Positions 36,285 to 47,429 of a stretch of DNA of 64,000 nucleotides are shown here, piece by piece. Within the stretch, counting starts at the first letter, position 1. Each line of letters starts with the position of its first letter. Made by a program: the position numbers and the translations under genes. The notes beneath the pieces were generated by a model. It searched no databases. It saw only the letters and a program-made list of their open reading frames with translations, and was not told where the DNA came from. Origin of the DNA: Papaver somniferum (taxonomy: Eukaryota; Streptophyta; Magnoliopsida; Ranunculales; Papaveraceae); NCBI RefSeq assembly GCF_003573695.1, contig NC_039362.1, positions 13,040,063 through 13,104,062 of the forward strand, read 5' to 3'.

Positions 36285-36400
36285 GCGTAACTTAGAAATG
36301 GTTTTGTGCTTTCAATTAGTGAGGTGGTTGGCGTGCCCCATATCAGTTCTACTTTGAATTTGGATAGTGGGCCCCATTCAGTTCTTCAAGGTGACGTAAA
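36285..36400 (+). repeat. Direct repeat flanking the MULE, left (right partner 44838-44960)
   Basis: Both contain 'cgtaactta.aaatggtttt', 'ctcaatta', 'gtgccccatat', 'gaatttggat' and a '.ccca.tc' end. The right partner has about 35 extra bases. Confidence 0.55.
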
Positions 36401-36828
36401 ATCTGCGTAGTGGCAGGAAATCTGCACCCAAGCTAAAGATAATAACCTTCGACCCAAATGAACCAAAAATTTGTAAGAGAGTTTAGAAGGATGCCAAACG
36501 GAAAGTGCATGTTCTCGAAAGAAATCGATTCCTTGGAAACAAAATTGTTGTTTTTAGTCATTTTTGGAAATATCTCGGTCAAACTTTGTTTGGAGCAAAA
36601 CCGTTTTGGTTATGCTTACCAATATTTGCCACACAGTTCGTCACTCAGAAACGTACAAGCTTTATTATGCAGAAACAAAGTGAAATCAGCACTTTGACTG
36701 ACTAGTAACAGGTAACTAACTGGACGATGCTAAAAAAAAAAGAGTCATATATATATGATATATCAACATCTCATACTTTTAAGATGGATCGTGTTTATGT
36801 CTTCTGCTGCTGTCCCTTGTAGAAGTAG

Positions 36829-36885
36829 GATTTTTTTGGGATCATGGTTTTTTTTGGGAGCATGATCCTATTAGGCCACCTACCC
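36829..36885 (+). repeat. Left terminal inverted repeat of MULE
   Basis: Pairs with 44656-44712 in inverted orientation over two 'ATTTTTTTGGG.-CATGG' modules, with mismatches and a few gaps. Confidence 0.7.
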
Positions 36886-37165
36886 TACGATGTCAAGGAA
36901 TGTCTTAAAATCATATGAGATTACTAATTTGACCATTATCCTAATTAAATTAACCCTAACCTAATAACTACATCTAACTTAATCTAAAACAAAAACCTAA
37001 ACATAATCCTAATCTAACCTAGCCGCACAACAACAAAAAAAAAAAACAGTTTTGAGGAACTGTTCTCCTCTTCTTCTTTCCTCTTCCCCCATTTCAACAT
37101 CGTCTTCGTCGCTTAATCGTTGATTCATAAAATTTTCATCGTCGATTAATCAATCAACTATAAGA

Positions 37166-40100
37166 ATGGTTCTTCGAAAGAAAACCAATAGACTCCCAGG
37201 AACAGGTCCCACATTAGGACATCTAGCGAATCAGCCAAGTGATTTTGAGATTCATAAAGAAGTGGAAGAGCCAAGTGAATCCATAATCCAGTATAATGGA
37301 CACAGTAAGAAGCCTGATTCTGCCATGGGACCGATCCGCAGGTATTTTCCAACAAACCCATACTTTTAATTTGATTTTGATTCGTTTAATTGAATAGAAA
37401 TCATCAAAATAGGGTTCGAATGGAAGTTACAGTGCGCTGTTCGGTTAGGAAGAATTTCTAGAAAACCCTAGTTTGTTAACCGAAATTCCTGAAAGGAAGA
37501 ACACGAAGAGCATTTCGGTTTTATAGGATTCAAAACCGGGTCACCGAACTGCCAGTTCGGTTAGTTCGCAAAAAAGCCTGAAACTTTTTTCTAACCGAAC
37601 TTCACCAGTTTTGCAACAATTTTTTTTCCACTTGTAACCGAACTGTGCAATTTTGCCAGCTATTTTGAGTTTTTGTGCAATCGAACTGAGCTATCTTGTT
37701 CGGTTGGTTCGCATAATATTCTAAAGCTATTTAGTAACCGAACTTTACCAAAAAAAACAAGTTTCAATATAACCGAACTATGCTATTTTTCCCAATATGT
37801 TGAGTTTCAATTTAACCGAACTTGTCCAACTATGTTGTGTTGCATACATGTGGAGTTCGGTTTATTTGCAAAAAAACTTGACAAATCGAATTCTTCACTA
37901 TTAGTTACCAATGCTGAGTTCGGTTTATTCGCAAAAAACCTTGACAAACGAACTCTTTACTATTAGTGACCAATGTTGAGTTCGGTTTATTCGCAAAAAA
38001 CCTTGACAAACCGAACTCTTCAGTATTTGCACACATGTGGAGTTCGGTGTGTTCGCAAAAAAACTATTCAAACCGAACCTTACGATGAGAACCTTATGTT
38101 GCATCTGATTTAGTCAATCAATTATCAGTTAAGCTAATATATTTTGTTTTCTTGATTAGAGGAAAACATCCTTTACTGGAAGATCTGAGAACTCCCACGC
38201 CTCTAGGTAAAGTACATTGTGGTTCCGGTAAGCGTGGAACCAAAAATGCTAACTATGGAGGTGGGTCATTACCGGGTGTTGTCATCCAAGATGGTGTCAA
38301 TAGAGATAATGTTGACAACGTAAGCCAACAAGTTAATGAAGAGATTGTGGAAGAGATGGGCAGTCAAGAACATAATCAAGGTGGAGAAGATGAACCACCT
38401 CAAGGAGGAGGAAATGAGGGTGGCGATGATGAGGGTGAAAAAGATGAGGAAGATGGAGACAAGGATGGAGATAAGGATGATGATGAATCAGAGGAGGACT
38501 CGGATGAAGAGGAAGAAGAAGAGGAACAAGAAGAAATCGTGGTAAAGAGACCTAGAAAGACGCCTAAAAAGCCTTGTGCTAGATATTCATACATTCCTCA
38601 TAAGGATTTGTGTTTGTCGCCAAAGAATCCAACATATGGTACTCCAAGAGATGGCGGGGAGGTATTGATGGGCTACAAAAACTCATGGGCTGCCAAGATC
38701 TTTGCGACAAAGGTATGGTTCAATCTTAACCATCAAGATTTAGATTTCTCAGTCATTTTATTATATTTTGACATATATTGTTCTTTTTTATATATATTAG
38801 TATATAAGATATGATGTTGTTTTTTTAGGATCATAAAAATGTTGTTCGTTTTTTGAAACGTCAAAAGAACAAGGTATGGAATATAGAAAATGAGTGTGAT
38901 GAGGTCCTCTTGGCGGTATTTGATTGTGTACTATGGAACGGGATACAACATGCGCACCAAAAATTTGATGCTGTCACTTTTACTGCATTTTCCGAGAGGG
39001 CTTATCCAGAGACGGATACCTTTCATCTACCTTTTGGTGAGATGACAATAACTCCGGATGATTGTTTTAGAATCACAGCCCTACCAATTATAGGAACAAG
39101 TGTTCGAGATGGCTACGATCCCTCGATGAGTTATGAAGTTCTTGAAAAACTAGTCGAAAGGTGTCTAGGATGGAGCGATAAAAAGGCACAATGTGAGTTA
39201 AGGCGAGCTAACAAAGATCCTAAGGAAGGTAATGAGTATAATGAGTTTGAGGAAGACCGCACGTACAAGAAGTTGAAAAAGATAAAGTTCCAAACCTTGT
39301 TTGATGAGTTTTCAGGAACGAAAGATTTGGTTGCTCAAGGAAAGTTGGTGATGACAGAGGAGAAGACTAAGCACCATCTGACTGCTTATTTATTATATCA
39401 ACTTGGAACCATCTTCTTCCCTGACACTTCAGGCCACGTGGTAAATGCTCATTACCTCCAGTTATTGGACCCCTTGGATGAGGTGAACAACTATTCTTGG
39501 GGCATTGCGGTTCTTTCATTCGTTCAAGCGGAACTCAGAAAAGCTTCGAGGCTTAGGACTCTATATTTTGGAGGCTTATACACCCTTGTTCAGGTACCCC
39601 GTTAAATTATCGTTTGTGTGTTTAAATATATAAGTGAATGAATGTGTATTGCTACTAATCATATTGCGAATGTATTATTTTTTGCCTCTTCTCATAGGTT
39701 TGGGTGTACGACCACTTCCCTAAACTGCAATTGTCTCATGCTCGCACTCCTTGGCCTTATGGGAAGCCTACAGCTGGTAAATATGAATTTTTGAACTCAC
39801 AGGAAAAGAATAAGGAAAAAAAGGTGTTGGAATTGAGGGATACATTGGATAGGTTAACAGTGGAAGATGTGGTTTTCCATCCTTACAACATTGCATCAGA
39901 TGAAGACGAGGAAGATGTTGATGTTATTAATTTCTCACCTGTTGCGGGTTATAATGGACCGTTATTTCATCCTGGGGTTGTACAATGTATAATCCTCGAA
40001 GAGTACTTAGACAACTTTCTTGTGTCCCACAAGTGGAAAACTTCAACTTCAAGGTAAAGAAGGTCGGAACTAAGAACAGCGAGAAGAATTTCATCCCCAA

Positions 40101-40770
40101 ATACGATCCTGCTCCATCAGTGGACCACTGGAAGAACTTTGGGGATTATCTTGTTCCAGTCGAAGAGTTACAAGATTCGTTTTTGATGAGCCAAATGCCG
40201 CTAACGATGGATATATGTAATGATATGAACATTTTTCTCATCCTCGTGTAATAAACAGTGTCCAACAAGCCCGTGCTGATAAAACAAAAGCGACGGCAAT
40301 GGAGAAAGAGGCTCAGAAGATTATGAAGCATACTCCTATGTATGGTGATGAGGCCTTGATCTTGTGGAATTCGGCGGTAAGATATTTACTCTTATTTTTG
40401 TTTTTCAAAATGTTATAAAGCATTGAAAAATGATAGTTACTTATGTTTTTGATGAGAAAAGGTGAAGGAAAGTGCTAAATTGTTGAAGAAAATGATAGAA
40501 AAAAACCGGAGTGGAGAGTCGATGGACACTCGAGAACAAACAGACCTCTACAACCAAATAACTAATGTTTTTAATCCCAACCTTGTCGATACAAGCCAGG
40601 TTGATCCAAGCCGGACCATGCCGTCGAAGAGGAGTCGCCGAGAAGAGGAAGGTTCAAGTCGGATGGTTCAACAACAAAGCAGTGGAGATGACACTCCTAG
40701 TGACGAAGGACGACCTAAAGCTCATAAACGCAAGAATAGAAAAGTTTCTCGTAGTGGTCGTGGTAAATGA
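37166..40770 (+). pseudogene. Plant mobile domain (PMD) gene 2, carried by the MULE
   Basis: Exons with GT-AG borders: 37166-37341 (MVLRKKTNRLPGTGP), 38160-38712, 38829-39593, 39698-40376 and 40462-40770. Exon 2 ends a very acidic tract (residues about 110-175) followed by a basic KRPRKTPKKP. Exon 3 holds the PMD core: DTFHLPFGEMTITPDDCFRI, LVERCLGWSDKK and LTAYLLYQLGTIFFPD. Exon 4 has FPKLQLSHARTPWPYGKP and NPRRVLRQLSCVPQV. The C-terminus is basic and Ser-rich. Two one-base frameshifts, at about 39970 and 40230, break exon 4; otherwise it reads cleanly. Intron 1 (37342-38159) contains motif array 1. Its function in the element is unknown. Confidence 0.8.
37430..38080. repeat. GTTCGGTT/AACCGAAC array 1, in intron 1 of PMD gene 2
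   Basis: About 20 occurrences of the 8-mer or one-mismatch forms alternate in orientation. The last four units are an approximately 60-bp tandem ('gagttcggtttattcgcaaa' then 'ccgaactct'). Confidence 0.85.
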
Positions 40771-40784
40771 GTGACTGCAGGAAT

Positions 40785-40965
40785 TAGTACTTAATTTTAT
40801 TATGTTTGGAAGACTTTTTTATTGCGAATTTGGTAGTTTGTTTCCTTATGTTCGGAAGACTTTTGTTTTGCGGATTTGGTAGTTTGTTTCCTTATGTTTG
40901 GAAGACTTTTGTTTTGCGGATTTGGTAGTTTGTTTTCTTATGTTTGCTTCCAACATTTAGTTATG
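40785..40965 (+). repeat. ~58-bp tandem repeat, three units, 3' of PMD gene 2
   Basis: 'ttatgtttggaagactttt' followed by 'tgcggatttggtagtttgtt' repeats three times right after the stop codon, so it lies in the 3' untranslated region. Confidence 0.8.
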
Positions 40966-41139
40966 TGGATTACTAAATGAATTTCATAATTTGGTTTTTA
41001 ATTTGTGTTTTAATGGATTAGTTTGGCTATTTGACTCATATGTGTTTCGTTAAATTCAAATTTTTAAGAAATTATTAGTTAGTTTGGCTATTTGACTCAT
41101 ATGTGTTCTATTAAACTCAAACTTCTAAAGAAATTATTA

Positions 41140-41545
41140 GGAAGTTCGGTTAGTTGATTAAATTTGGTAAACAACCGAACTTGATAAACAACAAGTTCGG
41201 TTGTTTCGCAGATTTAATAAACTAACTGAACTCATTAACAACAAAATTTCAAAAGTTACAGTGTAATGTTCGGTTACCTGGTATTATTTTGCAGGTAACC
41301 GAACTTTGTTGTTCGGTTACCTGCGAAATAATACCAAGTAACCGAACTATGGAGCTCAAAAATCAGCGAAAATTTTTCTAAGTTCGGTTACCTGCAAAAT
41401 AATCCCAGGTAACCGAACATCACACTGTAACTTTTGAAATATTGTTGTTGCTTAGTTCGGTTAGTTGACCAAATCTGCGAAACAACCGAACTGTTAGACT
41501 GCCCTGTTCGGTTTTGTCTATGCATTTCCTATGTAACCGAACTCT
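41140..41545. repeat. GTTCGGTT/AACCGAAC array 2, upstream of the trihelix-like gene
   Basis: About 13 exact motifs in 400 bp, mostly as facing pairs such as GTTCGGTTACCTG ... CAGGTAACCGAAC that can fold into hairpins. Confidence 0.85.
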
Positions 41546-41616
41546 GTATTTTGAAATTTTAATGACACAAATTTCAAGTAACGGCTATTTTTCTTGCCGT
41601 TATACACCTCTTTGGT

Positions 41617-41624
41617 TATAAATA
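41617..41624 (+). promoter_or_regulatory. TATA box of the trihelix-like gene
   Basis: TATAAATA, 42 bases before the proposed ATG at 41666 and just downstream of array 2. Confidence 0.55.
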
Positions 41625-41665
41625 TGTGTCTCATAGTTAACATTTTGTCTCAAAATATTCTAAAA

Positions 41666-42060
41666 ATGGCAGCTAATAATGCTAAATTTACTCTAGATGA
41701 AGATCTCTCTCTTTGCAGAAACTACAAACTATACTATCCAAAGAGGGGTGAAGAACGAAGAATGCATAGTATTATGAGTCAAAGTTATTGGGGAAAATTC
41801 ATGAGCAATTTTGCTCCGACATAGGAAACCCTCATAACCGTGATCATATAGCTTTGTTACTTCGATTTGATAAGATTAAAGAGAGAGTTGTGGAATTTAT
41901 GGCTTTGTTTCGGATTGTAAGGAGGTATCGACTTAGGGGTGAAACAGGCGAGGAAATTCTTTTAACAAAAAAAAATGAATGGTGAAGATGGAAGACAAAG
42001 AATTTCAAATAAGTAGATCATTTCCGCATCCTTGTGCACTTTTTCGTAACGCGTTTCGGA
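41666..42060 (+). pseudogene. Trihelix/NAM-associated-like gene fragment in MULE
   Basis: The frame starts MAANNAKFTLDEDLSLCRNY. After a one-base shift near 41800 it continues DIGNPHNRDHIALLLRFDKI. The 'F(T)xDEDxxLCRxY ... GNPxxRxxxxLxxRxxxI' pattern is that of the SANT/trihelix-like DNA-binding proteins found as 'NAM-associated' or transposon-accessory genes. It has its own TATA box. Stops follow at about 41983 and the C-terminal part is not clear, so this is probably a truncated or decayed gene. The family call is by pattern only. Confidence 0.5.
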
Positions 42061-42099
42061 TATTAAATGTTATGCAATTTTAGCTTTAGTATCACCCAC

Positions 42100-44437
42100 A
42101 ACTTTTGTTTGTTATTTTGGTGTTTCTTCAACCGGTGGTGAGCCGATTATACCAAACTTGTCGCTTGATTCCCAAAGTGTTTATATTTTTTGGTAAAAGC
42201 ATAAACGAAGCGCTCTTTCTGCGGTTCCAACCATTGCTCCACCACATACGTTATTATATCCTCCGGATATTCGGGGCTAGACCAATGTTCTCTAAATTCG
42301 GCAAAATTTAGATAATACTCTTCTTCGGTGAGAGACCAAGTCAATGCCTCCCATTCCCCGGAGAAGGAAACCCATTTAGCATGATTTATGGTGTATTGTT
42401 TCCTATTTTGCATCCGCTTGTTCATCTTCCGGTAGCTTACTAATCTCTTCCAATCTTTTCCTCTTAGGTGGACAAAGTTGAGGCTTGCACCTATTCATCA
42501 CATTGCACCATATATGAAATGTACAAAGCATATTATGTGTCAATGGGAAGACTTTCTCTATTGCGTTCATCAGTGCTACTTCATTGTCCGTCACGATAAC
42601 CCCGGGGATATTATCATCTTGGTAGATCGCCTTCACTTGTTGTAGCACCCAAGTGTAACTTGGTTCTTGCTCGTCCTTTAGAAAACAAAAAGCAATGGTA
42701 AACGGTGACTTCGTCGACGTACGACCAACAATGTACAACAATGGCATCTCGTATTTGTTTTTCTTGTAAGTGCAATCCATTATGAGAACTTCATGGAATG
42801 ATTGAGCCAATTGAACACTCTTCGGATGAGCAATGAAGAGATGAGTAATTTCTTCTTCCGGACCTACCTTCTTTTGAACCGCGTAGCCTTTCTCTTGAGC
42901 CAAAAAAAAAAACAATTGTTGCATTACTTGTCTATCCTTCCATTCATTCCTTTTAATTGTCTCAATTGCATTGTAAATGGTGGACAAAGATGATATATTA
43001 TCCGGGTTATCTTCCTTTAATAAGCGAAGCATAACGGTAGGTGGAATACTCATTTTCTTATACTTAGCAATTTTTTCCAATTCTTGAGGAGTGAGCCTTG
43101 CGGCCATTGCATGTCCTTCAAGATCTTCCGGGCGAGGGTGCTTATGACAACCTACCACCTTATCCATAGCTAGAAACTATTTACTCGTTAATTTGCTCTT
43201 GCTAAATACTAACTTGAACGGGCATTTAAATTTCTTTGAGCATGTTGTGTTCTTCCTCGTCGTCTTTCCTTTATACACATAACCCTTCCTCTTATGACTA
43301 ACGTCGGGATCTCCGCTTCTCTCACAAACCATTTCAAAACGAGTTTGGCCTTCTTTTCCATTCAAAACTAAGACACACTTGACTCTCTTAGCATGTTCTC
43401 TAGCCCAATTCTTCGCATCAATAGGTAAGTCAAATACCAACTAATTAGCATAGTGATGAGATGTATCTTCGTACGACATACCAACCGGAGAAGGTTGATC
43501 ATGCATTGGTATAAGTTGGAATTCCATCTACAAGAAATATAACAACATCAATTAGAATTACATTAGAGTTCGGTTACATAAAAAATTTATCGCAAAAACC
43601 GAACTCTAAGTTCGGTTCATAAGGCAAAGTTGAAATGTAACCGAACTAAACACTGTAACTTTTGATATTTTTTTTGAGTTCGGTTGTTTACGCTTTTGTT
43701 TCAAGTTTGTGAAACAACCGAACTTAATACGTTTAGTATACTCTTATATTATGTCAAATTCGGTTAGCTAGTTCGTAAACATGTAGTTTGCGAAACAACC
43801 GAACTTTGTACACTAATTTAACTCTTATTTGTACGTAAGTTCGGTTAGTTATGGTTAATTGGTTGCGAACCAACCGAATTTTGTACACTAAGTTAGATCT
43901 AATTTTTACGTAGAGTTCGGTTTGTTAATTTGTTACCAACCAACCGAACATAACGTTGGTAATCCTAGAAACTTCCATTAACGGTGAGTTCGGTAACCTG
44001 CGTGTTTGGACCAAGTAACTGAACTGCATTTTCAGCCGAGTTCGGTTGCTTGTTCATCACGCGGTGGAACCTAACTACACATTCAGGAGAGTTCGGTTAC
44101 ATCTTCTTCACAGAAGGTAACCGAACCATCCAAAATCCAGTTGAAAATTTTAGATTTTTAGGAAAGTTTTGACCAATTCAACATACATTATCCAAGTTTG
44201 GAGCATACCTGGACACCCAAATACTCTTCCTCCGGTTGTGGTTGATAAAATCCGTCATATTCATCTTGAGATTGAGTTTGGGGAAGAATAGAATCACCAT
44301 CTAAGAAATAACTCATATCTGGATCATTGTGAAGATTAACAAATATTCTAGGAGAGGATGGAGATGAAGAATCAGATGAGTCTTCATCACTTGTATACCC
44401 AAAGTTAGTGAATTGAATTTTTTTTTTTATTTTCCAT
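42100..44437 (-). pseudogene. MULE transposase, two exons, catalytic Glu codon lost
   Basis: Exon 1 is 44437-44209 (acidic, GYTSDEDSSDSSSPSSPRIF; an 11-A run near its start shifts the frame by one). Intron 44208-43528 holds motif array 3. Exon 2 starts at 43527 (MEFQLIPMHDQPSPVGMSYE). It has a FAR1-type zinc region (CSKKFKCPFKLV, GCHKHPRPEDLEGH) and the MULE DDE core: MDCTYKKNKYEMPLLYIVG for D1 and VIVTDNEVALMNAI for D2. After a frameshift near 42420 comes YTINHAKWVSFSGEWEALTW, then TSLV-stop-SAHHRLK, where the stop (42147-42149) replaces the expected Glu. Further in-frame TAGs are at 43441-43443 and 43177-43179. It would cut and paste the element. Confidence 0.85.
43560..44130. repeat. GTTCGGTT/AACCGAAC array 3, in intron 1 of the transposase
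   Basis: About 15 motifs in alternating orientation, in units of roughly 70-90 bp. The pattern is the same as arrays 1 and 2. Confidence 0.85.
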
Positions 44438-44655
44438 GTTTTTCTCCTTCATCTTCTCTAACTTTACTCTCTCAATTAATTAATTAATTAATTAATCTTC
44501 ATCTACTCATCTAATAAAAGTCCATCTTTTAATTTAATCTCACTAATTAATTTTAACTAAATCATTTCACTAATCGTAACCTAAAATTAATTATGAAGGT
44601 AGTTTAGGTATTAATATAAATATCTAGATATGGGGTGACCTAGGTTTACTTCTAA

Positions 44656-44712
44656 TGTCTTTACCCAAAATAAAACCATGGTCCCCAAAAAAACCATGGT
44701 GCCCAAAAAATC
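44656..44712 (-). repeat. Right terminal inverted repeat of MULE
   Basis: Reverse complement begins GATTTTTTGGGCACCATGG and has a second GGGGACCATGG module; pairs with the left end at 36829. Confidence 0.7.
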
Positions 44713-44837
44713 GTTCTTCAGAACATTGGTCCGTGACATTGCAGCCCAATAATTATGACCCAACAAGTAACAACCTCTCTTATTTTTACTTATTTAGGAC
44801 AAAACTAAGGAGGTCATGAAAAACTTAAAAAAGTAGA

Positions 44838-44960
44838 TTACCGTAACTTAAAAATGGTTTTGCGCCCTCAATTACTGTTGGAGTAATTTGTTTATTGGCT
44901 TAAAGTGATGTGGTTGTTGGGGTGCCCCATATTGGAATTTGGATTGTGTGGATCCCACTC
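44838..44960 (+). repeat. Direct repeat flanking the MULE, right
   Basis: Partner of 36285-36400. It contains 'cgtaacttaaaaatggtttt' and 'ggggtgccccatatt'. Confidence 0.55.
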
Positions 44961-45348
44961 CACTTTCTGATATGGGATTTGTAACCTTTGTTACTTGCCA
45001 CAACTTGCACTGTGGAGAGAGCGCGATAATGCACTTGCAAAGCTCAAATTGCTCGCTAGTCACTACTGACTTTAGAGTTAAGACACTGTCAACAGATGAG
45101 ATCAGTTCTTGGGGCCATTCCCTGTTTCACTATCTAAAAGAAAACAAAAAGTGCCCCCTTTTGGTGCACAGTGTGATGTTTGTTTTTTGTCCTTCTTTCA
45201 TTGCATTCAGTGTTTAAACAAAATAACAAATGTAGACTTTGGTTGCCCTACATGTAGACTGTAGAGCTCATTCTCTTGCACACCATCCTAATAACATCAC
45301 CAGCTTTCCATTTTGTACAGAGAGTTCAACCTGTATTTTCATTCCACT
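44961..45348. other. No gene recognised
   Basis: A plus-strand frame to about 45215 has no recognisable motif and its composition is that of spacer DNA. Confidence 0.4.
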
Positions 45349-45792
45349 TTATCCCATTTGAATGTTATGAATAACTACTATGTTTTCTGAGAGAAAATGA
45401 TGATCATGTCCATCGCTGAAAATACATTTAGTTTGAAATTTTGTGGCCTTAACCACTAATTCACTGTTGCTGGTAGTCTGCACTACTGATATATCGCCCC
45501 ATCGAACAATGTATTTAGCTGTAAGATAATGTGCGCCAACAGGTCCTCGATTACCATAAGGATACAACTCGGGGACTATCTTTGGATGCTAAAGGCGTCC
45601 TTGGGATCTACGAGGTGGAGCTTCTCCTCTAGCTCTTACAGCAGAGTTGTGAAGAGGCTCGTGCAACATCCAGTTCGTCACTCCTGATGAATAACCGTCG
45701 TTCTCCTTCAATTGCATCAAGCAACAGTCTGTCATAAACATCTGGAATCTCCTTGGAGTATCTATATATGTATCCCAACACAAAATGCCCAT
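45349..45792 (-). pseudogene. Unrecognised minus-strand frames, possibly one broken gene
   Basis: Frames 45792-45589 ([20 protein letters not shown]) and 45567-45349 ([20 protein letters not shown]) follow each other on one strand and read like real protein. I do not recognise the family. A stop and a short gap separate them. They lie downstream of the F-box gene on the same strand and may be an unrelated gene fragment. Confidence 0.3.
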
Positions 45793-45852
45793 TAGTATAC
45801 CAAAAGGACGGTCACTTAAATTAGATGATATTACACGATAGCTACATGTGTG

Positions 45853-45908
45853 TTACAATTTTAATGTACTTCTCTTACAGCAACGTTCCAAGTACATTAA
45901 AATTGTAA
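45853..45908. repeat. Perfect 19-bp inverted repeat (hairpin)
   Basis: Arms 45853-45871 and 45890-45908 are exact reverse complements (TTACAATTTTAATGTACTT), separated by an 18-base loop. Confidence 0.85.
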
Positions 45909-47429
45909 GAGAAGTACATTAAGTGACCGATATGATGACACTTGCATAATGTGCTTCTCTTACAGCAGAGTTGTGTTACGACACTAAAACCACAATATTG
46001 TTTCAAAAGCTCAAAAAATCTGAGGGTGATTAAAGCAATCATGTAACCTCAGCTTCAGAAGCAGGTCCAACAGATATGATGACACATGCATAATGTGCAA
46101 ACAGGGATGCAAAATTACCAGATTGAGCACTCTAAAACAAATAACAGTAGCACCTTAATGAATCATCCCTATGTCAAAATCTATTGATTCCAGAAATTTT
46201 GATAGGTACCTTGCTGCATAACGAAGGTTCAGATTACTGCGGTCCAACTTCATACCCAAACCAGGGACTTTGTTGTGGATTTTCAAATAAAATTCTTGTA
46301 CAAATTATCAGGAACATGCCTGAACTGTACCCTGATGTCTGCTCTGCGGAGAGAGAACCATTTCAAGAATGCCATTTCAGCTTTAATTGAACATACAGTA
46401 TGTGTGCATTACAGTGGGGGAATAGCAGATTTTAAAAGCTCAAAAAACTTAAGGGAGACGCACAACCATATGTAACAGGGGACATGTCAACCCTTGAGAA
46501 AAAGGTGCAGCAGATACAATGACACTTATAAGGTGTGCATTTTAAAAATATGATTTCTTAAGACTCCCGACCGTGGATAGCAATTAGTAAAAATCTTCCT
46601 AGGTTATACTCCAACATAATCTTCTTAGGCTCACTATATGTTTTGTATGAAGAATCTGATAATCTAACAAGTAAACACAACTAATAACTGCAGTATTGTT
46701 ACCAAAAGCAGTAGCCTCCGAGCAGACATCCTATCATTTATTAAGGTAGCCAACACAATTTCAGCCATGATTTTATTAGCCTCTGTGCTTGTAAACACAT
46801 TTCAAACATTGTAGGCTGCTGGGTAGCCTGAATAGCTAATCCTCCCCTTAGTGTGACTCTTATACTGCCCAACCACCATGTTGTCGAGTTGCAAAGGCTT
46901 CGTTGAGCATGAACTTTCACTTAATAAATACCAGGAAAGTTAACAGCGAGAAAATACGACCACTCCATATTGTAAAAGCAAAGGTTATTGTGAATTAGCA
47001 CCTTTTCATTTCTGATGTCTTCAGCATCCAAACTGAGAGGAGTCTCCATGGCAAATAGGGTTAGTATTTGAAGCAGATGGTTCTGCCTACTGTCTCCTCT
47101 AATCCCATAACTGTCGAAGTACATGAACAGACAGAAACATGGAAAATGATCACAAACTACTATTAGGAGAACATAACCAGTTCAGGCCAGTTCAAAAGCT
47201 TGGCTTACCCTCCTTGTCCTTCAGTACCAAAGTCTTCTGAGAAAATAAATTGAACATTTCTAATGTATTGTCTTGACCAAAAGGTTCAAAGAGAAGATTG
47301 GAGCAAAGAAGAACAAAAAGGATTTCAACAGTTCTCGGGTTAGGGATAAAATTCCTTAGAAAGTATAAATATTCAAAAAATTGATCCTCATCCTCCACTA
47401 AGTAGGCCTCTTGTCACAACAAACACTTA
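45909..47429. other. Spacer downstream of the F-box gene
   Basis: Short minus-strand frames at 47398-47192 (FFEYLYFLRNFIPNPRTVEI) and 47124-46921 could be further exons or decayed sequence. No domain is recognised. 'cttctcttacagcagagttg'-like words recur near 45640 and 45955. Confidence 0.35.

Larger units (their letters stand above)
36829..44712. mobile_element. Mutator-like element (MULE) with PMD, trihelix-like and transposase genes
   Basis: Inverted ends read GATTTTTTTGGGATCATGG from 36829 and, on the other strand from 44712, GATTTTTTGGGCACCATGG; similarity continues through a second 'TTTTTTTTGGG.' block. Between them are a PMD gene (plus), a trihelix/NAM-like gene (plus) and a MULE transposase (minus). 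All three are broken. The 9-bp flanks do not match, so either the target duplication has decayed or the exact ends are a few bases off. The non-coding intervals carry three arrays of GTTCGGTT/AACCGAAC motifs. Confidence 0.8.

Noticed and set aside
38400..38594. Minus-strand Ser-rich frame
   Set aside because: Exact complement of the acidic tract of PMD gene 2.
43560..44130. CRISPR-like array
   Set aside because: Repeats alternate in orientation, are only about 8 bp, have irregular spacing and sit in plant transposon introns.
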